From NCBI RefSeq assembly GCF_943734655.1, contig NC_071354.1, positions 6,173,001-6,237,000 on the forward strand: a stretch of 64,000 bases of DNA, in the 5' to 3' direction. Shown piece after piece: positions 37,463 to 49,293 of the stretch. The notes beneath the pieces are model-generated. The model had not been told where the DNA came from and made no database searches. It saw only the letters and a list, made by a program, of their open reading frames with translations. A program made the translations under genes and the position numbers. The first letter of the stretch is position 1. Each line of letters opens with the position of its first letter. This DNA comes from Sabethes cyaneus. Lineage: Eukaryota; Arthropoda; Insecta; Diptera; Culicidae.

Positions 37463-37675
37463 AAATTCGAGAGAAAGCTTACGACCTGGCAAGATATTTG
37501 TAGTTGCGCACAAAAAAACCGAGGACGAAGAAACGAAACTATGGATTTCAAAATTTACAGGCAGGAGTGGTTGAAAAAACGTATTCTTCCGTACAATGGA
37601 CCTGTAAAGATTTGGCCTAATTTGGCAAGCTGCCACTACAGCGGAGTAGTACTACAGTCGTATTCAGAGCCATAG
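37463..37675 (+). pseudogene. mariner/Tc1-type transposase, C-terminal half
   Basis: One open frame continues the transposase interrupted at 34508. It reads KFERKLTTWQDICSCAQKN (the WQ-ICSCG block), then YRQEWLKKRILPYNGPVKIW and PNLASCHYS. In intact relatives the last block is FWPDLASCHYS, where the Asp is the second catalytic residue. Here the codon at 37619-37621 encodes Asn, so the enzyme would be dead even if rejoined. The frame runs to TAG at 37673 without the third catalytic residue. Together with 34324-34508 this gives most of a transposase split by a 2.9-kb insertion. Confidence 0.85.
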
Positions 37676-38939
37676 CGTGATATCGTAGCGCCCTTGGTGG
37701 AAACCAAACTGGTCGCCCTCTTGTCTCCCAACCCAGTGTTCCTTCCAGGTTTATCGATTTTTCGTATTCGCCCTTTATGCAATACTTCGCTGCGCTTAAC
37801 TTATGTACTGAAAAAATGGACTAATCTCGGATGGCGATGAAACCTTCTACGAAAACGCTTTGACGCCTTGCCAAGTGACTTCACAGAGGTTCACCGAAAC
37901 TTTCGCGATGCCCGAAGATATACTGGACGTTATCGCTTATCTTCTAGGTGGGGAATGTAAATTACTAGGAGGACAGTCGCTGTCGTCCAAGTAGTTTTCG
38001 TCGCCCATTATGACCGTTGGAAAGATGTTTTCACTAGCACCTTCAGCCGTTCGCTGGGCGCTTGCATACTACTCAGTCACAGCCAGCATCGACTGACGCT
38101 TTCGCGTAAAAATGTCCTTTTTGAAACCAGTACTTCTTCGTCGTTTAGCCGGTTACTCTCACCTCCAGGTCCAAGACGCGGAACGATGAGCTTCTGCTGC
38201 GCACGCAGCCGGAACCCGATTTCCGTTCAACGCTTTCGCCTTTCTCGCGGGGGAGGATGTTGTAATTTCCAGATTGATTCTATTCGGCGAAGCACTTCAC
38301 CCTGTCCAATTTCTTCGCTATGGGGTGGAGCTGGCAATTCGAACAAAGCGTTCGAGCGTATCTGTTTGCATTACTGAAATGCAGGCCCTTTTTGGCACCC
38401 CCAAGAGCTAGCGCCCTTGGCGGGAAGCAGTCTGGCCATTCATGCACGCTACGGCGGCGCTGGTAGTATCGAGACAATGGGATGGGTTTCTTCGAAAGGG
38501 ATATCCGCAGAAGATTGTGGAATAAAATGATCGCTCAGGTCCAAGTCATAGGAAAAGTTGTCTCTAGCGTAAAAATCCACTTTTCATAACGCTACATCCA
38601 CCTTGCGGTTCTGTTTGGAATTTACTCCTACCGAATTATTTCAAAAGAAAAGAGGATGTACAAGTATTTTGTTGTTTGAGATATTATTAATGTGATGAAG
38701 ATTAGGTTTCACAGGCAGCGCCGTAGCGTGCAGTTTACCAGACTGGCCCCTATCAAGGGCGCTAGCTCTAGGGGGCGTCAAAAATACTCTGAAGATACTT
38801 TCGAGTGTTGCAAAGTACTGGATATAGGGAGTTGTACGAATTACGTATGACAGCCTAATTGTAAAGAACAATAAACTTCGGAAGAACACTGATTTAGGAA
38901 AAACCAAATCGGGCCCACGCCAGGGCCACCACAATGTCA
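37676..38939. other. Mixed DNA with an inverted CTAGCGCCCTTG fragment pair
   Basis: Segments 38395-38465 and 38705-38780 are inverted copies built around GAGCTAGCGCCCTTG, CAGTCTGG and GCACGCTACGGCG. A third relative, CGTAGCGCCCTTGGTGG, is at 37688. These look like ends of a small DNA element or a nested pair. Between and around them are short frames only, none recognised. Confidence 0.45.
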
Positions 38940-40510
38940 CGCTACGGCTCTTCAGAATTTCAGAATTTCATTCAAAATCTTTCAAAATTTGGACTACAAT
39001 CTGATAAAAAATGTGGTCCTGAACCTCCAGTCTAGGCTTAAAATCTAGTCTTGGTCCACAATGAGGTAAAAAATTTGGTGCCACATCTGATTCAAAATCT
39101 GACAAAAAATGTGGTATAAAAAATTATTCAAAACCTGCTCCAAATTTAATTAAAATGCGGTTCAAAATCTGGTCCAGAGTCTAGGTCAAAAATCTAGTGT
39201 ATGTTCTGCTCCATTGCAGAAACTGGACCCAAGTTTGATTCAAATTCTGGTATAGTATCTGATAAGAAATGTCGAGAATCCGGGCAAGGTCTACAATGAA
39301 ATAATGTTATCCAAAATCTAGTCCAAATCTAACAAAAATGTGGTCCAAAATCTAGAATCTGATACAGCTCCAAGATATGGCTCATGTCTAGAATCTGATC
39401 CAAAATTTGATCAAAAATGTGTTCCAAAGTCTTATCTAAAATCTAGTCCAAATCTGATAAAAATGTGGTTCAAGATCTGCTCCAAAATCTAATGCAGGTC
39501 CAGAATGGTCTAGAATCAGGTCTAGAATCAGAGTCTAAAATCTAATCCAACATTTGGTAAAAAATCTAATCTGATCTGATGAAAATGTGGTTTAAACTTT
39601 GGTTCAGAACCTAGTTCAAATCCGTTCCAGAAACTGGAACAAAAGTTGACAAAAAATGTGATCCACTTAACTACAAAATCTGGTTGGTGGTTTGAGACCT
39701 GATCAAACAATTTGATCAAAAATGGGGCCCAAAATCTGGATTACAATCTATCTCGTTTAGGCCCAGAATTTTGTCCAAAATTTGATCCAAAATCTGGCCC
39801 GAAATCTGAAAAAAGTGGATCAAAATGTGGTCAATGTAGGTCCAAAGTCTGCTTTTGGTCTTTCAATGTGATCCCAAATCTGAGCAAAATGTGGTCTAAA
39901 TTTGTTCCAGAATTTGAATTTGAATTTTCTGTTATCAATGTGTTCCATAATTTAGTGCAACCTGGACCGAACTGTAGACCTTGCTCCGATTCTGAACCAC
40001 ATTTTTAATCACATTTTGGACCAGATTTTGAATCAAATTTAAGTCCAGATTCTGGAACTGGACCAGAGTTTAACCAGTTTTGATTAGATTAGGTAGAGTT
40101 TTGATTAGATTTCATAATCAGACTTTGGATCAGATTTTGGACTACATTTTTGATAAGATTTTGCCCATATTTTGGACCGCATTCTGGACATGAACCACCA
40201 GATGCTGAACCTCCACCAGATTCTGGGCCACTTTTTGAACAAGGTTTAGAATAATATTTTCGGGGATCAGTTTTTGAACCGTATTCTAGGCCAAGAACAG
40301 ATTTCGGGTCTGAACTAGATTCTGGACCGGATTTTGGATCTGATTTTGAGCCAGATTCTGGACCTGGATCATACTTTGGGCTATATTGTGGGCCTCATTT
40401 TTTTGCAAATTTTGTTCCAGATTTTGGAACGGATTCGGACTAGATTGTGGACCATGTTTTGGACCACATTTTTTAACTGATTTTGGACCCAGATTCCAGA
40501 CTTCATTTCT
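38940..40510. repeat. Fuzzy CCAAAATCTGATC repeat that switches strand at its middle
   Basis: From 38940 to about 40005 the words are TCCAAAATCTG, GATCAAAAATGTGG and CTAGTCCAAATC. From about 40006 to 40510 the same words appear as reverse complements (TTTTGGACCAGATTTTG, CTGGACCAGATT). The period is variable and copies are highly diverged. No coding content. Confidence 0.8.
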
Positions 40511-40559
40511 TATATCTATCGAAGTTTGTTACTAACTTTACTTTGGTGGCAACGGTTCG

Positions 40560-41390
40560 TTATTAATCCTGCGCCGAACGAATTATGGTCCCTCAGTACT
40601 GCCTGTCCTGGGTTGCCGTTCTCCAACCACCTCGAATACCAGCAGAACGTGCGTCGTCCTCACCAGCCCACATTATCAGCATATTTGTATGCTTAGTGCA
40701 GCTCGAGGTTCACGCGTCCGCGCCATACTCCATTTTCCATTTTGCCACCAAGTATTGATCGTAGAATTTTCTGCTCAAAGACCCCAAGCACTCGTCGATC
40801 AGCTTCCTTCAGCGTCCATGATTCGTGTCCGTAAAGGGCTACCGGGAGGATTGGTGCTGCTCTGTAGAGCGCCAGTTTTGTGAGAACTTGCAAACTACGG
40901 GACTTCAGCTGGCAACGTAATCCGTGGAAAAACCGGATTCGCGTTTCTAGTTTTGTCGGAAAACCATGTTCCAGCATTATCTGCCACACGTTTGACTGAA
41001 TTATACACCGCTTTAAAGTATACCCACAGATGATTAGTCTGCAAGTTGTCCTTCGGGGACTTGTCTAGTACCTGACGTAGGATAATCATCTGATCCGTCT
41101 TACAGGCATCTTACAGGAAGGAAATTGAGGCAATTGAATGCCTCGATAGTGTTTACACTCGAGTCGATATCGTTTTAATAGGGCAAATAAAGCCATCCAG
41201 GCACCAGATCCTGGCAATGATCCGGTGGATTGCTTCGTACAGCCGCACCGTGGGATAAAACCCAAATCTAGGTGGACAAAAGCAATTACACTAAAACCTT
41301 TAGTCCTAGGTGTATAGTATCTTCGGAGCAAATTTGTTATTTTACCTTCCGTATGTTTTGGTGTATATGACATTAGGGTGACCATCATAG
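40560..41390 (-). pseudogene. RTE-like LINE reverse transcriptase remnant
   Basis: Minus-strand pieces in more than one frame match the C-terminal half of an RTE-type LINE protein. In order: a diverged CKHYRGI block near 41150, the reverse transcriptase block LQTNHLWVYFKAVYNSVKR (40970-41050, where intact elements read HHLFIDFKAAYDS), then LQVLTKLALYRAAPILPVA, LYGHESWTLKEADRRVLGVF and EQKILRSILGGKMENGVWRG at 40700-40900, and a frame-shifted tail with YKYADNV and RGGWRTA-like words to 40560. The catalytic centre between the first two RT blocks and the thumb is deleted, and stops and shifts are frequent. A 3' fragment of a dead LINE. Confidence 0.8.
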
Positions 41391-41800
41391 TAAGCGAGTG
41401 CCAAACATAAACTTTTTTATGGCTTAAGTTAGCTGAATAAAATGTTCAGCAAAGTTAAAGAACATAAAATTTTAAGTAACTTTGTTAAAGAAATGAAAGT
41501 TCCATCTCTTATGGTTGATGGGCTGGAGCTATTTAAAGCATTTTGGTCGGGGTGGACCTAAAAAATCCGTTTTTTCTATATATCTTCTTTCGTGTTTATT
41601 TCTCACAAATCATGCCGTCTAAGCACTTTCACATGCATGAAAAACACACATTTTGTTTAAAGAAATTAAGTCGCTAGCTCCTTCGGTTCCGAAGCTACAG
41701 GCATTTTTTTGTAAAAAAATATGCTTTTTTCAAATGTCAATTACGCAAAAACTTCTCAAATTCCATGATCCATGCTGTGGTATCGCGGTCGTGTTCGGAG
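41372..41800. repeat. Interspersed repeat with TAGGGTGACCATC end
   Basis: Begins ATTAGGGTGACCATCATAGT, continues AAGCG, and contains TGTTCAGCAAAGTTAAAGAA. TAGGGTGACC words also occur in the arms of the foldback element (34655, 34830) and at the centre of the 62-kb palindrome. The opposite end was not found. Confidence 0.45.
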
Positions 41801-42571
41801 GAAGGATTGAGGAACACAGTGGTGAAAGCTTCGTCGAAAGTTCTTAGTTCGTCGGGTCAGAATCAGAAGCATCAGCATCAGAATGGCACGGAGTGGCAGA
41901 TTGGCCGGTTGCTAGGATATTCGGTCGCTTCCGGGACGAATTCTTCAATAGAAAATTCAATTGACTGACTGAGAAATTTGAATTGAATCCCATTATGTGG
42001 TTCATTTAATTCAGTCCATTTAGGTTTAACTGTTTTGGTCTCGTAAATGTACTACATACAATAAATAATGGTAATCCTGTTGATTTTGGTTCAATAATCG
42101 ATTACAGAAATAAAAAAAATATGGCTAGATTATCTGTTGTGCAATTTTTTTCAATATTCTGGATTATCGAGTCCGACCTGTATTCAGATGTAGAAAGTAG
42201 GTGCTGCAATTGGCAGCGGACGGAAGAATTTCTTCCCCCCGATCTACGTACTTGCATCTCCGATATGGTCATCTACGACTTCCACTGGATAATTCGCTGC
42301 TTTTGCTTTCCCAACACTATGAAACTGGCTTTATGTTCTGCCTTTCTACCACCGCTGTAGTAGAAGTGATATTTGAAAGAAGTACCTGTAATAGGGTCTA
42401 TTGCACGGAGCTCCGTTTCTCCGGAATTTGGCCACCGAACTTCCTGATTAGCAGCAATCTACACTCCGAGTCGATGTAGCTCTCGAGCAAACAAGCCAGT
42501 TGGTGCCGATACATGCAAGAGTTCGGACATTTCAACTACCAAACCGTTTGCATATTTTGAGAGCCTCCTAA
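41801..42571. other. DNA without a recognised feature
   Basis: Short overlapping frames only (for example 42121-42360). No repeat or gene could be supported. Confidence 0.4.
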
Positions 42572-42679
42572 CCCAAGCAACAATAGAAGTTTTATTGTAC
42601 TCTTATGGTGGTCTTCAAGACCAATTTTGGTCTTAAATGCCATCATAACAGTGTAATAAAACCTAAATTGTTACTTGGG
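42572..42679. mobile_element. 108-bp palindromic MITE (CCCAAGCAACAAT ends)
   Basis: Ends CCCAAGCAACAAT and ATTGTTACTTGGG are inverted copies. The halves remain complementary inward through GTTTTATTGTACTCTTATG and meet at AGACCAATTTTGGTCT. A left-diverged copy is at 50211-50283, and a related end (CCCAAGTAACAATTC) at 53758. Too short to code. Confidence 0.8.
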
Positions 42680-42959
42680 AAGAGCTGCCCTTTTCGATGC
42701 CTTCAAGCGTAGCAACTCTGCAGTCTGCCAAGGTGTATGTTTGACAGATGAAGATGTGCGTTTAGGAACATGTCGATCAATAGCATTATTGAGGATATCG
42801 TTAATATCTAGAATCTCGTCCCAGTTGTAGCTAACCGTATATCCAGAAGACCAGAGAAGTCAGTTCGTCTAAAATCGTTGCTAACGGCATCCGGCGCTGT
42901 GCTACAGAAATTCTCCAAAATATCCACTTCAAGCGTCAGGTTTAAGGCGAGATGATGAT
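42680..42959. other. No feature seen
   Basis: Non-repetitive sequence with a short reverse frame (42808-43002) that matches nothing known. Confidence 0.4.
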
Positions 42960-43450
42960 AGACAGTCTTCACAGAGTTGATTTGCCTGAGGGGCAGGTTC
43001 AAATGAAGAAAAAAGGATTGATTTCTTGCGTTAAGGGAATATCCATTAAGATACTAGAGGTACTGGGATGACTGGGAGATAAAGGTGCCCCGAGTAAGAA
43101 CGAGCACTTAGCGAACGTGTGTACGTATGTATGGTAGTTCCGCCAAAACTCCGGAACGCGTGAACCGTTCCTCGTCAAACTTGGCATATATGTTCTTTGG
43201 CATAAGAAAATTTGCACAGAGCCATTGACACTAAGGCGTGTGGCCCCTGTCAGAAAGAAAGGGGCCCAAAGAAGTTAAAGTGGCCACGTTTCTCGGTCGA
43301 TAACAGGTCAAAATAAGCAAAAAAGGCTTTGTCTCCTTTTAATTACAGAGATTTCCGGAGAGGAAACACTGACTAGGGAGAGAGGCAGCCGAACAAGGAA
43401 GGGAAACAAAGGGGCCCTGCGCAAGATCGGGCTAGTTTTCTATAAACAGC
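42960..43450 (+). repeat. Dispersed repeat, GTTGACAAAAAG family
   Basis: Contains CCAAAACTCCGGAACGCGTG, AACCGTTCCTCGTCAAACTT and GGCATATATGTTCTTTGGCA, parallel to the copies at 35190, 36790 (reverse), 60600 and 60750. Diverged, noncoding. Confidence 0.6.
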
Positions 43451-43550
43451 AATGTTCAGTTCTGAAATCTCGAAGAAACTAGGTTACAACTTTCACTAGT
43501 TTATTAAACGCTCAGACAAATGTCAGATAGTTACATGAATCTGATTCATA

Positions 43551-43841
43551 CACTGAGAAAAGTTTTCGTATAGTTTCCATGTGTCCCACACATAGATTTT
43601 TGCAATGTGCCCACTCAATGAACTTTATATGCCAAACAGTTATAATTTATGGGTACGCGAAACTTTCGCACATACTATTCATATGCGTATATTTTTTATG
43701 TGTATAATTGAACATACTATTCATATCCGTATAATTTTTATGTGTATTTCTAGGCGGATTGTGCTTATATGCGGCACATGATAATCATCTGGAATTTTAT
43801 ATGGAAATTTACCATTAGTTATGTGCAGAATATTTTGAGTG
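43551..43841. mobile_element. 291-bp MITE with TA target site
   Basis: Ends CACTGAGAAAA and TATTTTGAGTG are inverted copies, each flanked by TA, which fits a Tc1/mariner-type target. Inside are two direct copies of CATACTATTCATATSCGTAT. No coding frame. Confidence 0.65.
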
Positions 43842-43849
43842 TAGAAGAT

Positions 43850-45800
43850 TGCATTGTGTTACGGGAGATGGTTTCATAAATATTTTAGTACTTATTCTGC
43901 ATTTTTCAAACAGAACATCACGAAGAAGGTACTCAAAACTGTAACATACTATTCGTTACGAGTGTACAAACTTTTCCAATTTAAATAATTATATCTCAAC
44001 ATTTCGTATTATTACCCAACTGAGAATCATTTCAACTATCAGAACAGTAAAACAACAAACTCTACCCTGCTGGCAGTGAACGCTTTCGTACTTCAACGGT
44101 GACGGAAGCAAACGTGTGTTCCAGTCACATCGGTTGGCATCGTGTGAACATCGAACGATTCTCATAGCCTGCTGCTCTGCTGCTGTTGCTATAACTGAGA
44201 GCATAAATGCAACAGTGCAATAGCGAAACGAACGGAACCTCATCATATGTTGTTCTCTGTCTGTCGGCAGCGCGGTACCGATCGCTTTATCCTGTTCCGA
44301 CTTATAACGCTCTTTCTTCTTCGGCTGATGCTGCTAATGGCGAGTGTCCTCCGGTGGATTGTTTCTGCGTTTTACCACAGCTTTGCTTTTTTGTGTTCAA
44401 AATTTCATCCCATCTATTCCATATTGCATTGTGCGGGCCGAAATCGTGGATCAGGGCTGAAAGTTTCCAAACTGCTGCATGCGGGTCGTGTGGGTCCTAT
44501 CAAGTGGAAGATGTTAACACAGCGAACTATCGGGCAACTTCAATTTATGGATTCATAACAGGACAGGAATCAGGAACCATCCGTCGTCGACAAAGTGCGA
44601 TTCGGTCCTTGATCCAGGAGGTTGAATGAGAGCTTTTCACCAAGTGGATTTTCAAACCCGAACACATGATGATGATGATGATGGGGGAAGGCAATTTAAT
44701 CGAGTTTCAGCTCATGAGATTTGAAAAGTTCTCGACCATCAAGCGGGTTGGCGTCAGGGGGGGAACGGGCAGCATCTCGCTCACGTGTGATTATCGATTA
44801 CAACAAGTGGAATCTTCTCTCCCGGGTCCTCACAGGCCGGTCGCTGTACGAACTACTGTTGGGTGATGAAACGATGTCGATCACAGTGTGGACATTTACA
44901 GCCTAGGCGGCTGAAGTGAACGCAAATCAATAGTTCCGGCGGCTTCCGTCGAGATTCGATAGCAACAACGTGCAGGCAGGCAGAGCCTGCTGCGATGGTA
45001 TGGAAAAACCGAACGAGCGTCCACTTCGCCTGACAGTTAATGGTGATGTCGCTGTTGTTCTACATATCCATCATTCACTCTCTATCTCTTCCTCCTGTGT
45101 GAATCGATTGGTTTCAACGTCTAATCCGGATTACAGCAGGATGCTCGGCTGTAGGTAACGAGCTCTCAGCCGAAGGCTAGGTAGCAGTGCAGTGTACAGG
45201 CACAAGACAAACAACGGGTCACAAGACAAACAACGGGTCGAACGGATGAGGATATGTGCCTCTTGACCATGTGATAGTGCCCGGGAAGCAGGAAAGAGAA
45301 GCGAAACGAAACGAATCGAAACGACCAATGCAGCACGACGGACGATGGGATGGCGGATTCATTTGGAAAATGGCAAGCCTATTGAAACTGAGATGGAGTA
45401 ATAAATATACTGTCGAGTTATGGCCGGCCGGTCGGTTGGTCGGTTTTTCCCCCCAGACTGGTTGGGGTTTTCCGCACGTTTGCCAGTCGAGCACCGGAAG
45501 TGAGCGGTGTATCTTTCGTTTCAACTGATTCATAGTATCTTCAATTGAGGCGTACCTTCCGATATTGGATAATGTTTTTCAAGGGGTTTGCCAAACCACT
45601 TTCAAGATCAATTTGTGGGAAAAGCGGCACACTGAGAATGATGTACCCGCCTACTGTACACAGTGAATTTAACCGAACGTAAATGTCAGTGTCGTGTCAG
45701 CCAGTGAGTGGCAATTGTATTTTTGTTTGTTTTTGTGTTTCGCCGTGTTGTTCTGTTTTAATTGCTATTACGTGCGGTGTACTAATTGATGGTAATAAGA
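43850..45800. other. Unique, GC-richer DNA with no recognised gene
   Basis: Contains an ATG/GAT microsatellite at 44666-44684 and several frames, the longest at 44207-44629 (140 codons). That frame lacks any domain I recognise and overlaps another frame (44247-44558) of similar quality, so neither is called a gene. TGATGG-, GGAACG- and CGAAACGA-rich texture suggests regulatory or intronic DNA. Confidence 0.35.
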
Positions 45801-46181
45801 TCAAAATTGGGGGAAAAATATGAGCGATTCGTTTGCTTCGTGCTTGGACGTCAATTGAACGTAAAGTTCAAAAGTTGGGAAATTATTTAGATCGACGAAT
45901 TGTGAAAAGGCAACACGCACTAGCGCGTGCCCAGACATAGGCAAAAAGTGGGGCTGCCGACCTTTCCGAAGAATGTTTTGAACTGGAAAACAGAAAAATC
46001 CTAGCATAGCGAATCTAATAAAAACCCATCACGAAAATACCGGCCGATTAGGTTGAAAACTCCGGATTTTCGGATGCAATTGGCTTTAAAATCAAAGTTG
46101 AAATTGGACTAGAAATTAAACTTGGAAATGGACTTGGAGAAATTGTCAAAGGACAGTAAATTTTAATTGAATTTACTTTGC
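45801..46181 (+). repeat. Head module 1 of the low-complexity block
   Basis: Includes CACTAGCGCGTGCCCAGACATA, written here as CACTAGCGCGTGCC and CAGACATAGGC, then CCGATTAGGTTGAAAACTCC and GATGCAATTGGCTTTAAAA, leading into AATTGGACTAG words. The same order is found at 53075-53240. The preceding part (45820-45890) matches 53010-53072 only as its reverse complement. Confidence 0.7.
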
Positions 46182-47032
46182 AGTAGAGTAGAGTAGAGTA
46201 GAGTAGAGTAGAGTAGAGTAGAGTAGAGTAGAGTAGAGTAGAGTAGAGTAGAGTAGAGTAGAGTAGAGTAGAGTAGAGTAGAGTAGAGTAGAGTAGAGTA
46301 GAGTAGAGTAGAGTAGAGTAGAGTAGAGTAGAGTAGAGTAGAGTAGAGTAGAGTAGAGTAGAGTAGAGTAGAGTAGAGTAGAGTAGAGTAGAGTAGAGTA
46401 GAGTAGAGTAGAGTAGAGTAGAGTAGAGTAGAGTAGAGTAGAGTAGAGTAGAGTAGAGTAGAGTAGAGTAGAGTAGAGTAGAGTAGAGTAGAGTAGAGTA
46501 GAGTAGAGTAGAGTAGAGTAGAGTAGAGTAGAGTAGAGTAGAGTAGAGTAGAGTAGAGTAGAGTAGAGTAGAGTAGAGTAGAGTAGAGTAGAGTAGAGTA
46601 GAGTAGAGTAGAGTAGAGTAGAGTAGAGTAGAGTAGAGTAGAGTAGAGTAGAGTAGAGTAGAGTAGAGTAGAGTAGAGTAGAGTAGAGTAGAGTAGAGTA
46701 GAGTAGAGTAGAGTAGAGTAGAGTAGAGTAGAGTAGAGTAGAGTAGAGTAGAGTAGAGTAGAGTAGAGTAGAGTAGAGTAGAGTAGAGTAGAGTAGAGTA
46801 GAGTAGAGTAGAGTAGAGTAGAGTAGAGTAGAGTAGAGTAGAGTAGAGTAGAGTAGAGTAGAGTAGAGTAGAGTAGAGTAGAGTAGAGTAGAGTAGAGTA
46901 GAGTAGAGTAGAGTAGAGTAGAGTAGAGTAGAGTAGAGTAGAGTAGAGTAGAGTAGAGTAGAGTAGAGTAGAGTAGAGTAGAGTAGAGTAGAGTAGAGTA
47001 GAGTAGAGTAGAGTAGAGTAGAGTAGAGTAGA
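46182..47032 (+). repeat. Perfect (GAGTA)n microsatellite, about 170 copies
   Basis: 850 bp of GAGTA with no interruption seen. The 294-codon frame on the reverse strand (LLYST period) is an artefact. Confidence 0.99.
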
Positions 47033-47480
47033 AGTTACCTGGAACTAAAATTGACATTTCCCATACATATTTAGCTCTTTTCTCGCGGTTTACTTTTGTT
47101 TTTTTCTCTTTCCAGTCTCATTATACCATGATATGCTCCGGTTTTCTCTTTTTCAGCGACATTTTCTTACGTTTTTCCTCTTTTTCTGTCGATTTCCTTT
47201 TTATGTCCCGTTTTTCCAGTTTCATTGTACCGTTTTTCTTAGCTTCTTGACTCATTTTCGCTATATTCGCTATATCCTTGACTTTCTCTTGTCTCGTTTT
47301 CCCATTTTTTCTCTCGTTTTCCGTTCGAGCAGTAACGGTGTTTTCTCTTTCCGTTCCTTTTCTCTTCTGTTCCTGTCCCGGTTTTCGCCCTGGTCCGTTT
47401 TCCCCGTTTTTTCCTCGTTTTCAGGCCCATTTTTCCTCTTTTCCTGTTTCGTTTTTTAATCATTTTCTGTTCCGGTTAGA
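47033..47480 (+). repeat. Pyrimidine-rich fuzzy repeat
   Basis: Words such as CGTTTTTCC, TTTTCTCTTTTC and CCGTTTTTC with variable spacing. Similar sequence follows head module 2 at 53545-53640. The frames here are low-complexity artefacts. Confidence 0.7.
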
Positions 47481-48648
47481 TTTATTTCTTTTTCCTATCG
47501 GTCGGAAGATAAAGAGATATCAGAGGAAGAGATAAGGTGATTTCTCGTGACATTGAGAAAAAACTAAAAAATAAAAAGTAAAAGAAAATGGGAAAGGAAA
47601 TACGAGGCAAACAAGAGGACTCGACAGAAGAATAAAGGGAATGAAAGAAAAAAAACGATGAGAGAATAAAAGCAAAAACGAGGAACAAAACGGACAGAAA
47701 AGGAGAAAAAACACAACAATCAAGGAAAAGCGAGATAAAAAGGAGGAAAACAAAAGGGGAAAATACGGCAGTAGGAAACAACGAAAACGGAAGACGAACG
47801 GGACAAAACGAAAAAAACAGAACGTGACAGAAAAGGAGGAAAAGCGAAAATAATAAGAGGAAAAACGGAACAGACGAAAACAAAGCAATGTACAAAAGGA
47901 TTTAACGGGATACAATACAGAAAACTGATGTAATACAGTCTGATAAAGTGAAAAATGAAACAGAAAAGACTTAAACAAGAGGATAGTCAGGACTGATAAG
48001 GGTGAAAAAAGGGTCATGAAAAGAAGGGAGAGAGGAAACAGCGGGTAGATTAACGGCAAACGAGTCAGAAAAAGAAAAAAACGGGAAAGAAAAAAAGAGC
48101 AAATAGGACAAGCAAGGGAAAACCGAACAGAAAAGATAAAGAAACAGGGAAACCGATAGAAGCAATGAGAAAAATGGGATATTAAACGGGATATAAATGG
48201 AGAAAAATAGGACAATCCCATCATATTCGGATGCGAAAGTGGAACAGGGAAAGAAACAGAAAAACAGCAAAAACCTACTAAAGAAAAAGGAGGAGAGAAA
48301 AAGACGAAAAACGGGATATAAAAAAGGCATACCGGAGAGCAAGGGGAAAACAGGGAGCCAACCATAGAAGAAATGTGACAGAAAAGAAGAAAAAACGGGG
48401 CATATAAAAGAGGCAAAACAGAACAAACGGAGACGAAAAACGGGAAGAAAGAGAATTAGGGAAAGACGAAAACAGGAAAAGAGCAAAAGAAAAAACGAAA
48501 AGAAAATTGCAAAAAAATGAGTGAACTGAACAAAAGGAAAACCGGACTGAAAATAAGAAAAAGGATACAGAAAAGAACGGAAACACGCGACAGAATAAAA
48601 AAACGAGAAAATAAGAGGAAAAATGAAGAAAATGAGAGCAAACACCAG
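47481..48648 (+). repeat. Purine-rich fuzzy repeat
   Basis: Words such as GGAAAAACGGGA, ACAGAAAAGGA and GAAAAAACG, the reverse complement of the preceding block. Relatives are at 50310-51185 and 63771-64000. Long reverse-strand frames rich in Phe, Ser and Leu result from the one-sided composition. Confidence 0.7.

Positions 48649-49293
<645 letters not shown>

Noticed and set aside
44207..44629. 140-codon forward frame in unique DNA
   Set aside because: No domain, no signal or membrane segment of note, and a competing frame of similar length overlaps it.
46173..47057. 294-codon frame of LLYST repeats
   Set aside because: Product of the perfect GAGTA array; no start context or flanking coding sequence.
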